This document shows positions 36,966 to 45,570 of a stretch of DNA of 64,000 bases, one piece after another. Every line of letters starts with the position of its first letter. Within the stretch, counting starts at the first letter, position 1. The translations under genes and the position numbers were made by a program. The stretch comes from Parapedobacter tibetensis. GTDB lineage: Bacteria > Bacteroidota > Bacteroidia > Sphingobacteriales > Sphingobacteriaceae. A model generated the notes under the pieces. It saw only the letters and a list, made by a program, of their open reading frames with translations, made no database searches and was not told the DNA's origin. The DNA lies in contig NZ_JAMXBE010000002.1 of the NCBI RefSeq assembly GCF_024704835.1, positions 310,001 through 374,000 on the forward strand. Direction: 5' to 3'.

Positions 36966-37379
36966 CTATGAAGCGTGTTCTTCTGTCATCAGACCGTCCT
37001 GCTTTTTCCGGGACGTTAATGCTTCATTTCCCTGTTGCTGTGTTTCTAGGAGCTGGAGTGAGGCAGTTAACGACTTGTCAAGTGCATCCGTAGCGCTGTT
37101 CGTTTCAGTCATACGCATGTCGTCTCGGATCAGCGATAATAGTTTCAGGTTTTCTTCCTGTTGTTGGCGACCAAGCTCAGTTTGGAGGTCGGCCAGTCCG
37201 TTGTGCAACGATGTTTCGAAGCTCGCGTCATTTACCGGTACTTCGATTCTGGGCATAACCACCGCTACTTGTGCAGTTTCATGATTGTCCTTTGTTCCCT
37301 TATCATGGGCTACCGCGCCGAAGATGGTCGTTGCCATCAGTGCGCCGGTTAATAATAGATTTTTTGTCTTCATTGTCAT
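36966..37379 (-). CDS. Hypothetical exported protein with helical body
   Basis: A 137-residue protein I do not recognise. A signal peptide (MKTKNLLLTGALMATTIFG) ends near GAVAHD; ATGs at 37379 and 37373 are both possible starts. The mature chain is charged and probably helical (LADLQTELGRQQQEENLKLL, then LDKSLTASLQLLETQQQGNE), with glutamine-rich stretches that could form a coiled coil. It stands alone, between the antitoxin gene and the divergent gene at 37578. It has no cysteine and no obvious ligand motif. Length and composition support a real, small periplasmic protein, but function is unknown. Confidence 0.65.
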   Translation of the reverse strand: MTMKTKNLLLTGALMATTIFGAVAHDKGTKDNHETAQVAVVMPRIEVPVNDASFETSLHNGLADLQTELGRQQQEENLKLLSLIRDDMRMTETNSATDALDKSLTASLQLLETQQQGNEALTSRKKQDGLMTEEHAS

Positions 37380-37577
37380 TTGTTAAAAGTTATTTATCCA
37401 TAAGATACCTTTTAAGCCAAAAGGTTGCAAAACAATGTGTTAAAAATTGTTAATGAGATTTTCATGACATTTTGTTTTAAGTCGGTGTCCATGATAGATG
37501 CCCGGTTTCAGTAAGGACATTGTAAACTTAATATCCCCTTAATCCCTGCATAATAAGGCTTCCGTTGTTTTGGCAAT

Positions 37578-38453
37578 ATGAAATCGCGTCTGTTGCCAGC
37601 ATATCTGCTGATCCTATGCTGTATTGGCTTAATGAACACCCAAGCTCAGCCGAGATCTGCCGTTCGGCACTTGCAAACACTGGATTCTTTGGGGGCAGCG
37701 CAAGGTGTGGCATATATACAAGGCCAACTGTTTGCCTATGGCGATCGCGAAGTTGGGGTGATGCGCGCCTATACAGTGACTGATACACTCAAGTACCTGC
37801 ACCGTGAGTATCAATTTACAGTGGACGGAAAAAACCTGATTAATCACCCAACGGGTATCGCTTGGAATGGGAGTTCCCCTACTTTTGTTGGCAATACTGT
37901 ACGCCTGAACAAGGAAGGAACACAATGGAAGGCAGTGATCCACGCCGTGGATTGGGACGGGTTGATGCGTACCAAGACCTTGGATGGCAACTTGCTGGCG
38001 ACCATTGAGGACGATGCCTGCATACAGGGGACAAGGCCGGAATACGTGCGCTATAAAGACAAATGGATGGTGGCGACTGCCGATTATGGTCCGCAGGGAA
38101 ACGAAGTACGGCTGTATGACCCTGAAAAGTTATTGACGGCAAAGAAAACTTCCGAAAAAGGAGTGTTGATCGGAAAGTTTAGCTGCTCACCTTGGGTGCA
38201 AAACCTTCACTGGATACCCGAGAAAGGGATGTTGGTATTGGTACAAAACCAAATAGAAGGTAGGCGGTGGCGGCTTACCTTTCTCAATCTTGAAGCTTCA
38301 ATGGAAAGCGGAGAGGAAGCCGTAGTGAATGTGGCGGATATCGACCGGGGCGACGAATTGGAAGGATTTACGTTATTGGGGGATACTTCCAATGGCGTTG
38401 CGATATCTTCATCGCGAAAAAACAATGCGGCATTGCTGGATATCCAATGGTAA
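37578..38453 (+). CDS. Hypothetical secreted protein, possibly beta-propeller
   Basis: The 291-residue product has a signal peptide (AYLLILCCIGLMNTQAQ). The mature part is rich in short beta strands ending in conserved turns (GVAYIQGQLFAYGDREVGVM, NHPTGIAWNGSSPTFVGN, MVATADYGPQGNEVRLYDP, MLVLVQNQIEGRRWRLTFLN, DELEGFTLLGDTSNGVAISS), the pattern of a five- or six-bladed propeller. I do not recognise a named family. It precedes the third SusC gene by 32 bases on the same strand, so it may be the surface binding or processing protein of that system. No catalytic motif stands out. Confidence 0.75.
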   Translation: MKSRLLPAYLLILCCIGLMNTQAQPRSAVRHLQTLDSLGAAQGVAYIQGQLFAYGDREVGVMRAYTVTDTLKYLHREYQFTVDGKNLINHPTGIAWNGSSPTFVGNTVRLNKEGTQWKAVIHAVDWDGLMRTKTLDGNLLATIEDDACIQGTRPEYVRYKDKWMVATADYGPQGNEVRLYDPEKLLTAKKTSEKGVLIGKFSCSPWVQNLHWIPEKGMLVLVQNQIEGRRWRLTFLNLEASMESGEEAVVNVADIDRGDELEGFTLLGDTSNGVAISSSRKNNAALLDIQW

Positions 38454-38485
38454 TCTTCTTTAAGTCAAATTCAATCAACTAGTAT

Positions 38486-41400
38486 ATGGTAACTCGTTTA
38501 TTCATTATTTTCTTTTTTCTTTTTGGGTTTCTAATCGAAACCTCTGCGCAATCTGTTGTTGAGGGAACCATTACCGGCGAAAACAATGCGCCGCTGGCTG
38601 GTGTATCCGTAGTAGAAAAGGGGACTTCCAACGGTGTCTCAACCAATGCAGACGGACATTACCGCATCAATATTGGCGCTGGTGCTACCCTAATAATTAC
38701 CCATATGGGGTACGCACCCAAAGAAGTGGCAGTCGATGGCCGTCGTTTGGTAAACGTCCAGTTAGATCTTGAAGCGCAACTTTTGGAAGAAGTGGTCATG
38801 ATCGGTTACCAAAGCTTACGCAAATCGGACCTTACAGGAGCCATCTCAAATGTACAGGCCAAGGACCTTAACCTGACCACACCCACCGTGGGGCAGGCGA
38901 TGGTAGGTAAAATTGCCGGCGTGCAAGTGTCGCAGGTGTCAGGAGCACCCTACGAAACCACCAAAGTAAGGATAAGGGGTGTAGGATCCATTAACGCCAG
39001 CTCGGCGCCACTGTACGTTATTGATGGATATCCTGCAGGTAACGACGTGTACATCAATCCAAACGACATTGAGTCCATCGATATCCTGAAAGACGCCGCT
39101 TCCGCCGCCATCTATGGGTCAAGGGCTTCCGGCGGCGTGGTGCTCATCACTACCAAACGTGGTAAAGAAGGTAAAGCCCAGATCAATTTTGACTATCAGT
39201 CAGGCATACAGCAATTGGAAAAGAAGGTGAAGCTACTCAACGCCACACAGTTTGTGGATTTGTTGATCGATGCCCGGAATAACAATTATCGCAACCTCAT
39301 GGAAAATGCAGGGCGTACTTGGAATGATGCCATGTATTCCGACCCCAATGATGTGCGGGTGGCCAATGTAGGAAACGCCGGAGGAGTGAGTATCCCAACC
39401 GAATATTATGATTTCGCCAACCAACGGATGGTTGCACCTACTGTCAATACCGACTGGCAGGATGAACTCTATCGAAATGCACATGCCCAGCGTTATAATT
39501 TATCGTTTGCCGGGGGAAACAACCTGGCCCGGTATTTCGTGAGCGGGGGTTACCAAAAGCAACCGGGAATCATCAAAACGACTGGACAAGACCGGCTCAA
39601 TCTACGGGTAAATATCGACTCGGATGTGAGCGAAAAGTTTAAGGTGGGTGCAAACATTGCTGTGACCTCCAATGAAAACCGGGAAGTGCGGGAAGGGCGC
39701 TTTCACCAAGGCCCAATCCTAGGAGCGCTCATTTATATGCCCATTTTCCCGGCATACAACGAAGACGGTACCCTAGCAAAAAACAAGGCTGCGTCGTTGG
39801 CTCCTGCTTTCGGTTTCCAGACCATCGAAAACCCATTGGCGTTGGCCAGCGAAACCATCATCAGCAGACGGGGGCAACGGGGAACATATAACGTGCATGC
39901 CAGCTACGACATTTTGGATGGGTTGACATTCAAAGCCAATGTGGGGATGCAGACCTACCACGAGAAATATGAGTTTTACCTGCCTACGAGCCTGAGCAGC
40001 GGTAATAACCCGCCGTATTCCGACCAGTCCAAAACAGCGGCGATGGCCACGGCACGCACCATTGACGAGCGCGACCAAGTGGGCGAATTTACGCTGAGTT
40101 ACCTCAAGGATTTCGGCAAGCATTCCATCAATGCCCTGGCCGGCTATACGGTGCAGGTTACTGATCGGGATGTCATCAGTGTGACAGCAAACGGTTTTGA
40201 AAATGACAACATTCCGGAGATTACCGGCAAAGGGGCCGATCCTTCCAACTTCCAACTAAATGATGCCACAGGCAAGTCTGAAAACCACTTGCTGTCATAC
40301 CTGGCCCGGATAGGTTATAACTTCGATAGCCGCTACTACTTGTCAGCTTCGTTCCGGCGTGATGGCTCTTCCCGTTTCGGCCCGCTCAACCGCTACGGCA
40401 ACTTTCCTTCCGTATCAGCTGCTTGGAATATCTCGAATGAGCCATTCTATGACGATTGGCTGGGTATGGGGTCGTCCCTGAAGTTACGAACAAGCTGGGG
40501 GTTAAGCGGCAATAACAACATCGGTAACTACAATTACGAACAGGTGGTATCCAGTCCGGGAGGGGTGGTATTCGGCGATGGTACCATCGCCTCTGCCATC
40601 TGGCCGCGAGACATGCGCGACTTGTCTCTCGGTTGGGAATCAACTAGCCAATTTAATATAGGGGTGGATGCCGAATTGTTGAACAGGAGATTGTCGGTCA
40701 TTGCCAACTTATACTTGAGCCAGTCGTACAATTTGCTCTTTTACCGACCTATTTCAGCCATTTCAGGCACATCAACCATATTGACCAATATGCGCAATTC
40801 CAACGTAGAGAACAGGGGATTCGACCTGCAATTGGATGCGGTGGTCGTTGCCAAACAAGATTTCAACCTCAATATGAGCGGCAATTTCTCACTCAATCGA
40901 AATGAAGTGCTTGATTTAGGAGGCGCGAGCACCATCATAACCAATGGCGCCGAACGTTCGTACCTCACCCATATCACCACCACGGGCCACCCCATAGGGA
41001 TGTTCTACGGATTCAAGGTAGCGGGTATGGTACGTGAAGTTGATATGGAAAACATCGCCAAGGACGATGCCATGTACGATGCGGCCACGCAAAGTTTTCC
41101 CGCTGGTTACCAGATACAGGGGCCGCCGCGCTCCCTCGCATCAAGCAATCCGCTACGGCCTGGCGACCTCTATTTCGCAGACGTGAATGGCGATGGGATA
41201 GTGAATGATGAGGATAAAACGGTCATCGGAAACCCTTATCCAGATTTTACTTATGGGCTATCAGTTACCGGCAACTATAAAAACCTCGACTTTTCGGTGG
41301 CGCTTAACGGGTCGCAAGGCAACGAGGTGTTGGATGGCCAGGACTATTACCTCTTTAACATGGAAGCTTCAGGCAATCAATATGCCGTGGTGGATGACCG

Positions 41401-41752
41401 TTTCCGGAGCGAGAACGACCCGGGTAATGGCTGGGTGTACAAAGCGTCGCGGGGAGGAACCCAGAGCAATAGTACGCGGTTGTCTACTTTTTATCTCCAG
41501 GATGGGTCTTATTTACGGATCACCAACATCACGCTGGGCTACACCTTGCGTAACCTAGCGACTTTGGATCGGATGAACGTTTCCGCGTTGCGGATTTTCC
41601 TTGGGGTTGATAATGCCTACACGTTTACCAATTACCTGGGCTACAACCCGGAGGTAGATTACAACGACGGGGAAAACCTTACACCGGGTGTTGACTATGG
41701 GAAATATCCCCTGATGCGGGCGTACAATCTTGGGGTGAAAGTTACTTTTTAA
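38486..41752 (+). CDS. SusC/RagA-family TonB-linked outer-membrane transporter
   Basis: The 1088-residue protein has a signal peptide (LFIIFFFLFGFLIETSAQ), a carboxypeptidase-regulatory-like domain (VVEGTITGENNAPLAGVSVV, about 23-100), the signature EEVVMIGYQSLRKSDLTGAI, a plug with KVRIRGVGSINASSAPLYVI and ASGGVVLITTKRGKEGK, and a barrel ending AYNLGVKVTF. It has no STN domain. The SusD partner starts 22 bases downstream and a secreted hypothetical protein gene lies 32 bases upstream, suggesting a three-gene operon. Substrate is unknown. Confidence 0.95.
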   Translation: MVTRLFIIFFFLFGFLIETSAQSVVEGTITGENNAPLAGVSVVEKGTSNGVSTNADGHYRINIGAGATLIITHMGYAPKEVAVDGRRLVNVQLDLEAQLLEEVVMIGYQSLRKSDLTGAISNVQAKDLNLTTPTVGQAMVGKIAGVQVSQVSGAPYETTKVRIRGVGSINASSAPLYVIDGYPAGNDVYINPNDIESIDILKDAASAAIYGSRASGGVVLITTKRGKEGKAQINFDYQSGIQQLEKKVKLLNATQFVDLLIDARNNNYRNLMENAGRTWNDAMYSDPNDVRVANVGNAGGVSIPTEYYDFANQRMVAPTVNTDWQDELYRNAHAQRYNLSFAGGNNLARYFVSGGYQKQPGIIKTTGQDRLNLRVNIDSDVSEKFKVGANIAVTSNENREVREGRFHQGPILGALIYMPIFPAYNEDGTLAKNKAASLAPAFGFQTIENPLALASETIISRRGQRGTYNVHASYDILDGLTFKANVGMQTYHEKYEFYLPTSLSSGNNPPYSDQSKTAAMATARTIDERDQVGEFTLSYLKDFGKHSINALAGYTVQVTDRDVISVTANGFENDNIPEITGKGADPSNFQLNDATGKSENHLLSYLARIGYNFDSRYYLSASFRRDGSSRFGPLNRYGNFPSVSAAWNISNEPFYDDWLGMGSSLKLRTSWGLSGNNNIGNYNYEQVVSSPGGVVFGDGTIASAIWPRDMRDLSLGWESTSQFNIGVDAELLNRRLSVIANLYLSQSYNLLFYRPISAISGTSTILTNMRNSNVENRGFDLQLDAVVVAKQDFNLNMSGNFSLNRNEVLDLGGASTIITNGAERSYLTHITTTGHPIGMFYGFKVAGMVREVDMENIAKDDAMYDAATQSFPAGYQIQGPPRSLASSNPLRPGDLYFADVNGDGIVNDEDKTVIGNPYPDFTYGLSVTGNYKNLDFSVALNGSQGNEVLDGQDYYLFNMEASGNQYAVVDDRFRSENDPGNGWVYKASRGGTQSNSTRLSTFYLQDGSYLRITNITLGYTLRNLATLDRMNVSALRIFLGVDNAYTFTNYLGYNPEVDYNDGENLTPGVDYGKYPLMRAYNLGVKVTF

Positions 41753-41774
41753 CAACATTAAATCAGTTGAAAGC

Positions 41775-43313
41775 ATGAACAATATCAGCAAAATATTCTT
41801 GACCCTGGTTCTTGCCACTAGCATCGCGGGTTGCGGCGAGCAATTCTTGGAGCTATCAGATCCCAACGCGGTGCCGGCTGGGTCTTTCTTACGCTCCGAA
41901 GGGGATGTAGGGGCCGCCGTGAATGGCATTTATGTGGCTATCCGTAGCAACAACGCGTTGGGCGAGAGCAGTGCCCTGTATACGGATGAACGTGGGGATG
42001 ATATCGGGCGCAACGATAACCAATCCAATGCCGGCGAACCTTTCCAGTTCAACGACTTCTCCTTGCTGCCGAGCAATACCTACCTGAAATCCCATTGGTC
42101 GGCACTATACACGGTAGTTGCTCGGGCCAACTATGTCATCAACAACATCGATGATGTTGATTTTGCGGATGATAGCCGTAAGGAAAGCCAACAAGCGGAA
42201 GCACGTTTCCTCCGGGCATTGGCCTATTACCACTTGGTACGGAAATGGGGGGCAGTGCCGTTGGTCACCATACAGGTAATTACCCTTGATGAACTAGAAG
42301 CCATTACCTTCCGCGAACGGGAAGAACAAGTATATGCACTCATCATAGCCGACCTCGAAGCGGCGATAGCAAGCCCATTGCCCAACCACCAACCACTGGC
42401 TGGAAAAGGGAGGGTATCAAAGGTTGCAGCTTATGCCTTGTTGGGCGAAGTGTACCTGACCATGGGCAGCAACGACATACCGGGACAACAGCCGGAAGCA
42501 TACTTCACGTTATCCCGCCAGTACCTCAACGAGGCATACAACCGGCGGGAATTTGGCGAGTTGAAGGATATCAGCTATGAATCGGTCTTCGATGTGAACC
42601 AAAAGTCGACCAACCCGGAGTTGATTTTCCAAATCGTATACAAACAAGAAGATCCCAACCTGAGCTCCGCAGTGGCTCGCAACAATCAGGCATTGGGAGA
42701 AACCATCAATTCGCTACGCCCGGCCACGGGGGCAGGCGCCCGGGTAAACCTTGATTTGGTGAACGAATATGAAGCCGAGGACCCCCGTAAAACGTTCGCT
42801 GTAAAGTATGCTGCTGCCTCCACCGTGCAACAATGGTTTATTACCAAGTTCAGGGATGTTAGCGATGCGGCAGGTGTGAATGGGTTTGGCGGAAACGACC
42901 ATGTGTTGATGCGCTATGCCGATGTCATCCTGTTATTGGCAGAGGTGAGCATGCGATTGGGCAATGAAGCTGAAGCGATTGCGTTTCTAGATCAGGTGCG
43001 CGAACGGGTAGGACTTCCAAAATACGCTGATGCGATGCAACATCCAACCTACGCTGCCAAGTTCCCCACGTTAAAACTGGCAATCCTGCACGAGCGAAGG
43101 GTGGAGTTGGCCTTTGAGCAGAAACGGTGGTACGATCTGATACGGACATTTACCAACGACGAATTGGTGCAATTTTTCAACGCAAAAAAGCAGTCGGAAT
43201 ATGGTGTCGCCAATTTGCAGAACTTCAGTACGAAAGATCGATATTTCCCCATCCCATTTGATGAATATAAACTAGACCCCGAGCGGATGTACCAAAATCC
43301 GGGGTACAACTAG
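41775..43313 (+). CDS. SusD/RagB-family nutrient-binding lipoprotein
   Basis: A 512-residue lipoprotein (lipobox LATSIAGC, cysteine 20) with the SusD segments FLELSDPNAVPAGSFLRSEG near the start, QQAEARFLRALAYYHLVRKW in the TPR-like part and VILLLAEVSMRLGNEAEAIA followed by LAILHERRVELAFEQKRWYD near the end. It would form the lid of the SusC transporter encoded 22 bases upstream. A hairpin 16 bases after its stop probably ends the transcript. Confidence 0.95.
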   Translation: MNNISKIFLTLVLATSIAGCGEQFLELSDPNAVPAGSFLRSEGDVGAAVNGIYVAIRSNNALGESSALYTDERGDDIGRNDNQSNAGEPFQFNDFSLLPSNTYLKSHWSALYTVVARANYVINNIDDVDFADDSRKESQQAEARFLRALAYYHLVRKWGAVPLVTIQVITLDELEAITFREREEQVYALIIADLEAAIASPLPNHQPLAGKGRVSKVAAYALLGEVYLTMGSNDIPGQQPEAYFTLSRQYLNEAYNRREFGELKDISYESVFDVNQKSTNPELIFQIVYKQEDPNLSSAVARNNQALGETINSLRPATGAGARVNLDLVNEYEAEDPRKTFAVKYAAASTVQQWFITKFRDVSDAAGVNGFGGNDHVLMRYADVILLLAEVSMRLGNEAEAIAFLDQVRERVGLPKYADAMQHPTYAAKFPTLKLAILHERRVELAFEQKRWYDLIRTFTNDELVQFFNAKKQSEYGVANLQNFSTKDRYFPIPFDEYKLDPERMYQNPGYN

Positions 43314-43328
43314 TTTGTTTGTAAAAAA

Positions 43329-43355
43329 CTCATAGGTTTGATGGAAACCTATGAG
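43329..43355. terminator. Palindromic hairpin terminator, copy 1 of a repeated element
   Basis: The 11-base stem CTCATAGGTTT/AAACCTATGAG encloses loop GATGG, with an A-run before it and GTTT after. It begins 16 bases after the SusD stop. An exact 27-base copy in inverted orientation stands at 54069-54095. The element looks like a mobile or dispersed palindrome used as a terminator. Confidence 0.7.
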
Positions 43356-43433
43356 GTTTGCTAAGCTGGTCAATCTCGTGGAAAGGTTGACTGTCCCATT
43401 TTTATTGAACAGTTATAAATCGCTATTTTTATG

Positions 43434-43441
43434 TAAGTTTG
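43434..43441 (+). promoter_or_regulatory. TAnnTTTG promoter box of the ECF sigma gene
   Basis: TAAGTTTG is a perfect -7 box. The expected start near 43447 leaves about 14 bases before the ATG at 43461. No -33 TTTG lies at the usual distance. Confidence 0.5.
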
Positions 43442-43460
43442 CCGGCACACCAACTGGGTT

Positions 43461-44039
43461 ATGGCTGCGTATACGTCCAAAAGCGACCTTGAACTGGCGA
43501 CCTTGCTCCAGGCAGATGATGAGGCGGCCTACGCCGAATTGTACCGGCGTTACGCGTTGATGCTGCTCAACCATGCCTATAACAAGACGCGCGATCGGGA
43601 AGAAGCCAAAGACATCGTGCATGAGGTGTTTTCCATGCTATGGAGTCGGCGCAAGGCGTTACGGTTCAGCAGCAACCTATCCGGATTCCTATATACCGCC
43701 GTGCGCAACATCATTCTAAATCAGGTAACCCGTCGTGAAGTTGAAGCGAAATACTTCCAATCCATGCAGCATTTTGCTGATACGGAAGAGTCCATTGCTG
43801 ATTACCTTATCCGGGAGCAACAGCTGGCCGAGCTGGTGGAACGGGAAATCGAACAACTTCCTAAAAAAATGCGCCAAGTGTTTACGCTGAGCCGAAAAGA
43901 ATACCTTTCTCATCAAGAGATTGCTGAAAAATTAGGGATATCCGAGCAAACCGTCAGCAAACATGTCACAAATGCCTTAAAAATACTGCGAGGCAAGCTT
44001 GGCATCCTTGTTTATTTGCTTTGGTTAATCAAATTTTAG
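43461..44039 (+). CDS. ECF-type RNA polymerase sigma-70 factor
   Basis: The 192-residue protein has region 2 (residues 20-85: AYAELYRRYALMLLNHAYNK and DIVHEVFSMLWSRR) and region 4 (about 125-180: EIEQLPKKMRQVFTLSRKEY then LSHQEIAEKLGISEQTVSKH) separated by a short linker, the ECF plan. It belongs to the Bacteroidota sigma factors that pair with FecR-like anti-sigmas. The FecR gene follows after 86 bases and an STN-type SusC gene comes next, so ligand binding outside should release this factor and switch on the SusC/SusD operon. The C-terminus (LGILVYLLWLIKF) is unusually hydrophobic. Confidence 0.93.
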   Translation: MAAYTSKSDLELATLLQADDEAAYAELYRRYALMLLNHAYNKTRDREEAKDIVHEVFSMLWSRRKALRFSSNLSGFLYTAVRNIILNQVTRREVEAKYFQSMQHFADTEESIADYLIREQQLAELVEREIEQLPKKMRQVFTLSRKEYLSHQEIAEKLGISEQTVSKHVTNALKILRGKLGILVYLLWLIKF

Positions 44040-44125
44040 ATTTTTATAAAAAATAATTATTTTTTTTACCTGTTGTTGCCTCGTATCTTGTCTTACTTAT
44101 ATAAACAAGCGAGCAACAAGCCAAC

Positions 44126-45397
44126 ATGCGACCCGAAAACATCAAATCTATCCTCGTCCGTTATCGAAATGGAGAAGCCACCGATGCTGATAAGGCCTTT
44201 TTGGAAAGCTGGTATGCATGGTATCAAAAGCAGGGGCTACCTGCCGATTATCCCGTTGCCGACCGGCTTGCCGATGCCGAAGTTGTGTGGCGCCGTTTGC
44301 AACACAAGCCCAACAGGCTCCGCCGCTGGCTACCTTATGCCGCGGCCATTTTCATTGCTGCGGTAGCCGGTACGTGGATATTTTTAGATAATAGGCAACA
44401 GACGACAGACAACAGACTTGCCGCCACTGATATCCAACCTGGCGGCAACCGTGCCACGCTCACCCTCGCCGACGGCCGGACGATAGACTTGAGTGAGGGG
44501 CACGAGGGAATTGTTGTTGGAGATGGGATTACGTATCAAGACGGCAGCAAGATTTTAGATGTGAGATATGAGACGTTAGACCGTGTCCGACCACTGGCGG
44601 ATATGAGAGCAGATTCGGCGTCAGAAAGTTATCTCACATCTCACATCTCACATCTCATGTCTTTAACCACTCCCAAAGGCGGTACCTACCGAATCACCCT
44701 ACCCGACGGTTCCAAGGTCTGGCTTAATGCGGCGTCTACCTTGAGATACCCCTCGCGATTTGATGGGAAAGAACGTGTAGTCGAACTTGAGGGAGAGGCG
44801 TATTTTGAAGTTAGTCATCAGTTATCGGCCGTCAGTAGTCGGCTATCAGCTACCGGCCATCGGCCAATGGACGAAAATAATCCGAGAGCCGAAAGCCGAA
44901 AGCCGACGGCTGAGAAAGTATCCTTCAAAGTCAAGACTAAAAACCAAACCATCGAGGTTCTCGGTACGCAATTTAACATCACGGCATACGCTGATGAATC
45001 CGAAACAAAAACCACCTTGGTGGAAGGCGCTGTTCGATTGAGCGTCGGAGCCACTGGCGCAAGTGTGTCACTTGTGCCTGGCGAGCAGGGGGTATTGGAA
45101 AGCGGTAAGTTGCAAGTCAAAGAAGTAGACGTAGAACCCTACACCGCTTGGCGATATGGCAAGTTTAGTTTTAACAACAAAACATTCGCGCAGATCATGG
45201 AAGAGCTGGCGCGCTGGTACGATCTGGATATCGTATACGAAAACGGCATTCCCGAGGAGGAACTAGCTGGAGACGCTTTCCGCAACCAAAACTTCAGCCT
45301 CATCCTCCGCATCCTGGACGCTGTAGAGATCAATTACAAGCTGGATGCGCCCAGCCGCAAGTTAATCATCAACGGGAAAAAGCAACAGATTAGATAA
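44126..45397 (+). CDS. FecR-family anti-sigma factor with in-frame repeat insertions
   Basis: The 423-residue protein has a cytoplasmic N-terminus (residues 1-65) that should hold the sigma factor, one transmembrane helix (WLPYAAAIFIAAVAGTWIFL, 68-87) and a periplasmic FecR domain (TPKGGTYRITLPDGSKVWLN, RVVELEGEAYFEVS, EVLGTQFNI) followed by a DUF4974-type end (FSFNNKTFAQIMEELARWYD). It is longer than usual because of low-complexity inserts at residues 88-102, 145-179 and 230-264 (for example LTSHISHLMS and SAVSSRLSATGHRP), whose DNA contains inverted arms. The STN domain of the SusC encoded downstream is the expected signalling partner. Confidence 0.92.
   Translation: MRPENIKSILVRYRNGEATDADKAFLESWYAWYQKQGLPADYPVADRLADAEVVWRRLQHKPNRLRRWLPYAAAIFIAAVAGTWIFLDNRQQTTDNRLAATDIQPGGNRATLTLADGRTIDLSEGHEGIVVGDGITYQDGSKILDVRYETLDRVRPLADMRADSASESYLTSHISHLMSLTTPKGGTYRITLPDGSKVWLNAASTLRYPSRFDGKERVVELEGEAYFEVSHQLSAVSSRLSATGHRPMDENNPRAESRKPTAEKVSFKVKTKNQTIEVLGTQFNITAYADESETKTTLVEGAVRLSVGATGASVSLVPGEQGVLESGKLQVKEVDVEPYTAWRYGKFSFNNKTFAQIMEELARWYDLDIVYENGIPEEELAGDAFRNQNFSLILRILDAVEINYKLDAPSRKLIINGKKQQIR
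44558..44662 (+). repeat. In-frame palindromic insertion in fecR (first large insert)
   Basis: The insert encodes residues 145-179. Its left arm GATGTGAGATATGAGA is complementary to the right arm TCTCACATCTCACATC (within 44632-44657), which also holds a TCTCACA direct repeat. The whole is a multiple of three and leaves the FecR frame open. Confidence 0.55.
44813..44917 (+). repeat. In-frame palindromic insertion in fecR (second large insert)
   Basis: The insert encodes residues 230-264. GCCGTCAGTAGTCGGCTATC near the left side is partly complementary to the AGCCGAAAGCCGAAAGCCG run with GACGGC near the right side. The usual FecR chain passes directly from YFEV to the SFKVKT segment, so these codons are extra. 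Confidence 0.5.
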
Positions 45398-45467
45398 CTA
45401 AAACATGAACGATATGGAGACATAAAAACTACACCCCCAACCTGGCAGCATATCCCAAAAGATAAAA

Positions 45468-45493
45468 CAGGAAAGGATTCCAGTCCTTTCCTG
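45468..45493 (+). promoter_or_regulatory. Stem-loop in the leader of the STN-type susC
   Basis: CAGGAAAGGA pairs perfectly with TCCTTTCCTG around a 6-base loop, 78 bases before the susC ATG. No T-run follows, so a simple terminator is unlikely. It may be a structured 5' leader element that affects translation or RNA stability. Confidence 0.5.
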
Positions 45494-45570
45494 CGGTCAT
45501 CTGGATAGCAGCGCCAACTCATCCTTTAGCAAAATAGAATTACATACTATCCAAACCTAGGGTAAAGTTA

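Noticed and set aside
36931-37284. A 117-residue cysteine- and serine-rich plus-strand frame
   Set aside because: It is antisense to the exported 137-residue protein, which has a clear signal peptide; the plus frame does not.
45468-45493. Rho-independent terminator before the STN-type susC
   Set aside because: The stem is strong, but the following bases CGGTCATCTGG contain no T-run.
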